NCBI GenBank assembly: GCA_044352985.1
Contig: JBILCU010000014.1
Coordinates: 19,258 to 83,257, forward strand
Origin: JADJDM01 sp044352985
GTDB taxonomy: Bacteria > Bacteroidota > Bacteroidia > B-17B0 > Aurantibacillaceae
DNA length: 64,000 bases
Direction of reading: 5' to 3'
The position numbers and the translations under genes were made by a program. This document shows, one piece after another, positions 61,145-64,000 of this stretch. Position 1 is the stretch's first letter. Every line of letters starts with the position of its first letter. A model generated the notes under the pieces. The model had not been told where the DNA came from, searched no databases, and saw only the letters and a program-made list of their open reading frames with translations.

Positions 61145-62266
61145 TTACACGGTTTTTAAAATACAATCCCAAAGTAAATTTGCTGATTTATCCCATGAAT
61201 AAAGCGTTTTACGCTTATTCCCTTTTTCAATTAAACGTTTTCTGTATTCAGTATCCTGATAAATATAAATCATTGCATTTTTAATTTCATTTACATCAAA
61301 AGGATTTACAAACAAAGCCGCATCTTCAGCAATTTCGGGTAAACAAGTAGTGTTAGAAGCTATTACAGGCACTTCACATTGCATAGCCTCAATCATGGGT
61401 ATTCCAAATCCTTCAAAATACGGAATAAAGGTTAATGCAAATGCAGAGGCGAGAATGGAATTTAATTCTTCATCATTTACTCTTCCTGTAAAAACAACAT
61501 CCTTTGCAAACTTCATTACTTCCAAGGTTTCTTTTAGTTCATTCATTCCCCAAAAATTTGCTCCTGCCAATACCAGTTTAAAATCAGCATTCGTTTCTGA
61601 TTTAAATGCATCAAAAGCCTGCAACAAACGTTTTACATTTTTTCGTGGATGCAAAGAGCCAACAAATACAAAGTAAGGTTGATTATTCGTGTATTTTTTT
61701 TTGGTTGCAATTTTTTGTTCTTCGTTGAGGGGTGAAAACGTTTCATTAATGCCATTGTAAACAACATCAATTTTACCCGAATTAATTCCGTAACTTTTTG
61801 AAATATCTTGCTTACTATATTCCGAAACTGTTGCAATTCGAGAAGCTTCATGGGCATATTTTGGAAAATACCGATTGTAAAATTTACTTGCCCAGAATGG
61901 AACATCTTTTGGGTGATGTAAAAAATTTATATCATGTATTACAGGCAACTGTTTACATTTTGCTCCCAATGACAGCATTCCGTCAGGCGATAAAAACAAA
62001 TCGGGTTTTAATTTATTTAAAATCGATTTAACCGAAAACTGGAACCAGGCATAAAATAAAAATGCATGCCTTGCCTGTGGGCCAATGATTAATGGTGTGA
62101 TGTTATCAGCAAAGATAAACTGATTATCGTAAGGGCGATCAAACAAAAACACAAAATGCACATCCGGATGTTGTTGGGTGATGCGTTTTAATGTTTGATA
62201 AGTGAACCAACCAATACCGTCAAGTTTGTTTGGTAATAATAAACGGGTATTGACTACAATTTGCAC
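61145..62266 (-). CDS. GT4-family glycosyltransferase
   Basis: 373 aa GT-B fold. C-terminal nucleotide-sugar site with FVGSLHPRKNVKRLLQAF and the E-x7-E motif YFEGFGIPMIEAM. Retaining GT4 enzymes build polysaccharides, LPS or glycolipids; donor and acceptor are unknown. It shares an operon with priA but no other cell-wall gene is nearby. Confidence 0.9.
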   Translation of the reverse strand: MQIVVNTRLLLPNKLDGIGWFTYQTLKRITQQHPDVHFVFLFDRPYDNQFIFADNITPLIIGPQARHAFLFYAWFQFSVKSILNKLKPDLFLSPDGMLSLGAKCKQLPVIHDINFLHHPKDVPFWASKFYNRYFPKYAHEASRIATVSEYSKQDISKSYGINSGKIDVVYNGINETFSPLNEEQKIATKKKYTNNQPYFVFVGSLHPRKNVKRLLQAFDAFKSETNADFKLVLAGANFWGMNELKETLEVMKFAKDVVFTGRVNDEELNSILASAFALTFIPYFEGFGIPMIEAMQCEVPVIASNTTCLPEIAEDAALFVNPFDVNEIKNAMIYIYQDTEYRKRLIEKGNKRKTLYSWDKSANLLWDCILKTV

Positions 62267-62299
62267 AAATTGAAACCTTAGTTCTTAAATTAAAAAAGC

Positions 62300-63280
62300 T
62301 TAGTGAAGCTTTCTTGCTTTTACCATTCCGCCTCTAACACTACTGATACTATGAGTTGTCATAAAACAAGTTTTATCAACGCTTTCAGCAATGGCTTTTA
62401 CTTTTGTTAACTCGAGTTTTGTAACAACGGTGTAAAGGATATCACGATTATTCAATCCGCTTTCCTGAGCTTTTTTACCGCGCAAGCCACGCTTACCGCT
62501 GTAAATGGTAACACCTCTTCCTAGCTGCTGAATAATTTGTTTTCTGATTTTTTCGCTCTCTTCACTGATGATAGTAACACCTGTGTATTCTTCAATACCA
62601 TTGGTTAAGAAATCAACCATTTTACCTGCCGCCATGAAAGTTAAAATAGAGTACAATGCATACTCAATACCCTGAACGGCAGCTGCAACAGCAAAAATTA
62701 AAATATTGATGATTAAAATAATTTCACCCACCTGCATACTTGTTTTACGGGTTAACCAAAGTGCTAATACTTCGGTTCCATCCAACACACACCCCCCACG
62801 CATGGCAAAGCCAATACCAGCTCCTAAACATATGCCACCGAACACCGCAATTAAAACTTTATCTTCAGTAATTGGTGTAGGGTGCAATGAGTGCATGGCA
62901 TATAAAACAATAGAGAGTGTAACAATGGCAAGGAACGTTTTAATAGCAAATATTTTCCCAACTTGTTTATAGCCCATATAAACAAAAGGCATATTAATGG
63001 TAAAGATAAAAATAGACACATCCTGCTTAGTAACAAAAGAGAGCAAGAGCGAAATACCTGTTACACCTCCATCTAATAATTTATTAGGTACAACAAACAA
63101 TTCCAGACCGATTGTAGCAAAGGCAATACCCAATAAAATAACTGCAGTATCTTTTATAAATACTTTTAAATCAAAGGGCTCTTCTCTATGAGCGTGATCA
63201 TCTTGATCTCTTCTGTTACGCGGTGGTATGTTGCTTCCTGCATCAGGATTTTGGATTTGTATATTATCTGTATTTTCCAT
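62300..63280 (-). CDS. YitT-family membrane protein (DUF161/DUF2179)
   Basis: 326 aa. A charged ~40-residue N-terminus, five to six membrane helices (first TAVILLGIAFATIGLELFVV), the family loop GVTGISLLLSF and a C-terminal DUF2179 domain (RGVTIYSGKRGLRGKKAQES). Some relatives are thought to be transporters, unproven. It is followed by the glycosyltransferase and priA on the same strand, 33 nt apart. Confidence 0.88.
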   Translation of the reverse strand: MENTDNIQIQNPDAGSNIPPRNRRDQDDHAHREEPFDLKVFIKDTAVILLGIAFATIGLELFVVPNKLLDGGVTGISLLLSFVTKQDVSIFIFTINMPFVYMGYKQVGKIFAIKTFLAIVTLSIVLYAMHSLHPTPITEDKVLIAVFGGICLGAGIGFAMRGGCVLDGTEVLALWLTRKTSMQVGEIILIINILIFAVAAAVQGIEYALYSILTFMAAGKMVDFLTNGIEEYTGVTIISEESEKIRKQIIQQLGRGVTIYSGKRGLRGKKAQESGLNNRDILYTVVTKLELTKVKAIAESVDKTCFMTTHSISSVRGGMVKARKLH

Positions 63281-63475
63281 ACTTAAAAATGATTAGTGAA
63301 AATAAGAATTAAAAATTAATTAGACTATTTGATTTTGAAAAAAAGTTGCAAGCTACTGATTATTAGTTGCAAGTAGGAATAATTTACGATTTGGAGATTT
63401 ATTCAGAAGTCAATAGATCTTAGTCGTTAGTCAGCTGTAGTTACAATTTTAAGATTTACGATTTTTATATTTTTT
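63281..63475. other. AT-rich intergenic stretch before the repeat array
   Basis: No ORF or hairpin of note. It contains a TTTACGATTTTTATATTTT segment similar to the junction between repeat units. Confidence 0.5.
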
Positions 63476-64000
63476 TGTCATGCCGACGAAGGAGGTATCC
63501 TTTTTAGTTCCTTCACTTCGTTCAATGATAACAAAATACGAGGAGTTTAAGCTGCCTCTCTAAAGTTTACCCTTCGAGACCCTCAGGGTACGAAAATAAA
63601 GCGGATGCTGAGGGTCTCGAAGCACCGCGTTTTATTTACGATTTTGAGATTTTATTGTCATGCCGACGAAGGAGGCATCTGTTTTTTTAGTTCCTTCACT
63701 GCGTTCAGGATGACAAAATACGAGGAGGTTAAGCTGCCTCTCTAAAGTTTACCCTTCGAGACCCTCAGGGTACGAAAATAAAGCGGATGCTGAGGGTCTC
63801 GAAGCACCGCGTTTTATTTACGATTTTTATATTTTATTGTCATGCCAACGAAGGAAGCATCTGTTTTTTTAGTTCCTTCACTTCGTTCAGGATGACAAAA
63901 TACGAGGAGGTTAAGCAGCCTCTCTAAAGTTTACCCTTCGAGACCCTCAGGGTACGTAAATAAAGCGGATGCTGAGGGTCTCGAAGCACCGCGTTTTATT
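63476..64000. repeat. ~180-bp tandem repeat array with strong hairpins (runs off window end)
   Basis: Three units start at 63,476, 63,656 and 63,838 (period 180 then 182). Each begins TGTCATGCC, has a matching ATGACA-like segment ~60 nt later, and contains a perfect 15-bp stem CTTCGAGACCCTCAG/CTGAGGGTCTCGAAG (63,572-63,586/63,608-63,622; 63,754-63,768/63,790-63,804; 63,936-63,950/63,972-63,986). Units 2 and 3 are nearly identical; unit 1 is slightly diverged. No coding potential. Confidence 0.93.

Noticed and set aside
63476..64000. CRISPR array
   Set aside because: Unit length is ~180 bp with no short repeat/spacer alternation and no cas genes.

Overview
The window is a piece of a low-G+C Bacteroidota chromosome, most likely an environmental Flavobacteriia/Sphingobacteriia-type lineage; genus cannot be read from the sequence. 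The evidence is the recurrent TAnnTTTG -7 promoter box, a short RpoD without region 1.1, the GldF/GldG transporter, a secreted protease with a type IX secretion (T9SS) tail, a SusC-like TonB receptor with an N-terminal carboxypeptidase-regulatory repeat, and a UbiA enzyme of the kind used in menaquinone synthesis.

Layout. 1-10.3 kb: mixed housekeeping genes (TPR protein, TPMT-type methyltransferase, patatin lipase, acyl-CoA dehydrogenase, Fur regulator with a STAS protein, hydroxyacid dehydrogenase, FabI, a transaldolase fused to CBS domains), then four tandem Cys-rich mini-lipoproteins and a DoxX/thioredoxin-like membrane protein. 10.3-28.7 kb, minus strand: UbiA plus a small membrane protein, preceded by an uninterrupted str-S10-spc-alpha ribosomal run (rpsL to rplQ, 32 genes including fusA, secY, infA, rpmJ, rpmD, rpoA) with a clear promoter at 28.67 kb and terminator at 11.4 kb. 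28.8-36.1 kb, minus strand: dnaN, a DUF4340 protein, gldG, gldF and ftsK, with a DUF3467 gene diverging.

36.7-49.65 kb is a 12.9-kb integrative island inserted in the 3' end of tRNA-Arg(ACG). A 15-bp copy of the tRNA end is duplicated at 49,631-49,645 and an IntDOT-like tyrosine recombinase sits next to attL. The island carries two excisionase-like HTH genes, a winged-helix protein, a type I restriction-modification operon (hsdM-rhuM-hsdS-hsdR), a G+C-rich stretch without convincing genes, a DUF6943-like gene and an unrecognised three-gene cluster on the minus strand. No relaxase or conjugation gene is visible, so it looks like a non-conjugative defence island.

49.7-63.3 kb returns to the chromosome: a secreted hypothetical protein, fumC, rpoD, a TonB receptor coupled to a cobalamin adenosyltransferase, an M43 metalloprotease with T9SS tail, priA, a glycosyltransferase and a YitT-family membrane protein. 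The last 525 bases are three copies of a ~180-bp tandem repeat, each with a perfect 15-bp stem, running off the window end.

The points most worth a second look are the three-gene cluster at 48.0-49.3 kb, the alternating A-B-A-B lipoprotein array, the G+C-rich island segment at 46.3-46.95 kb, the transaldolase-CBS fusion and the hairpin repeats.
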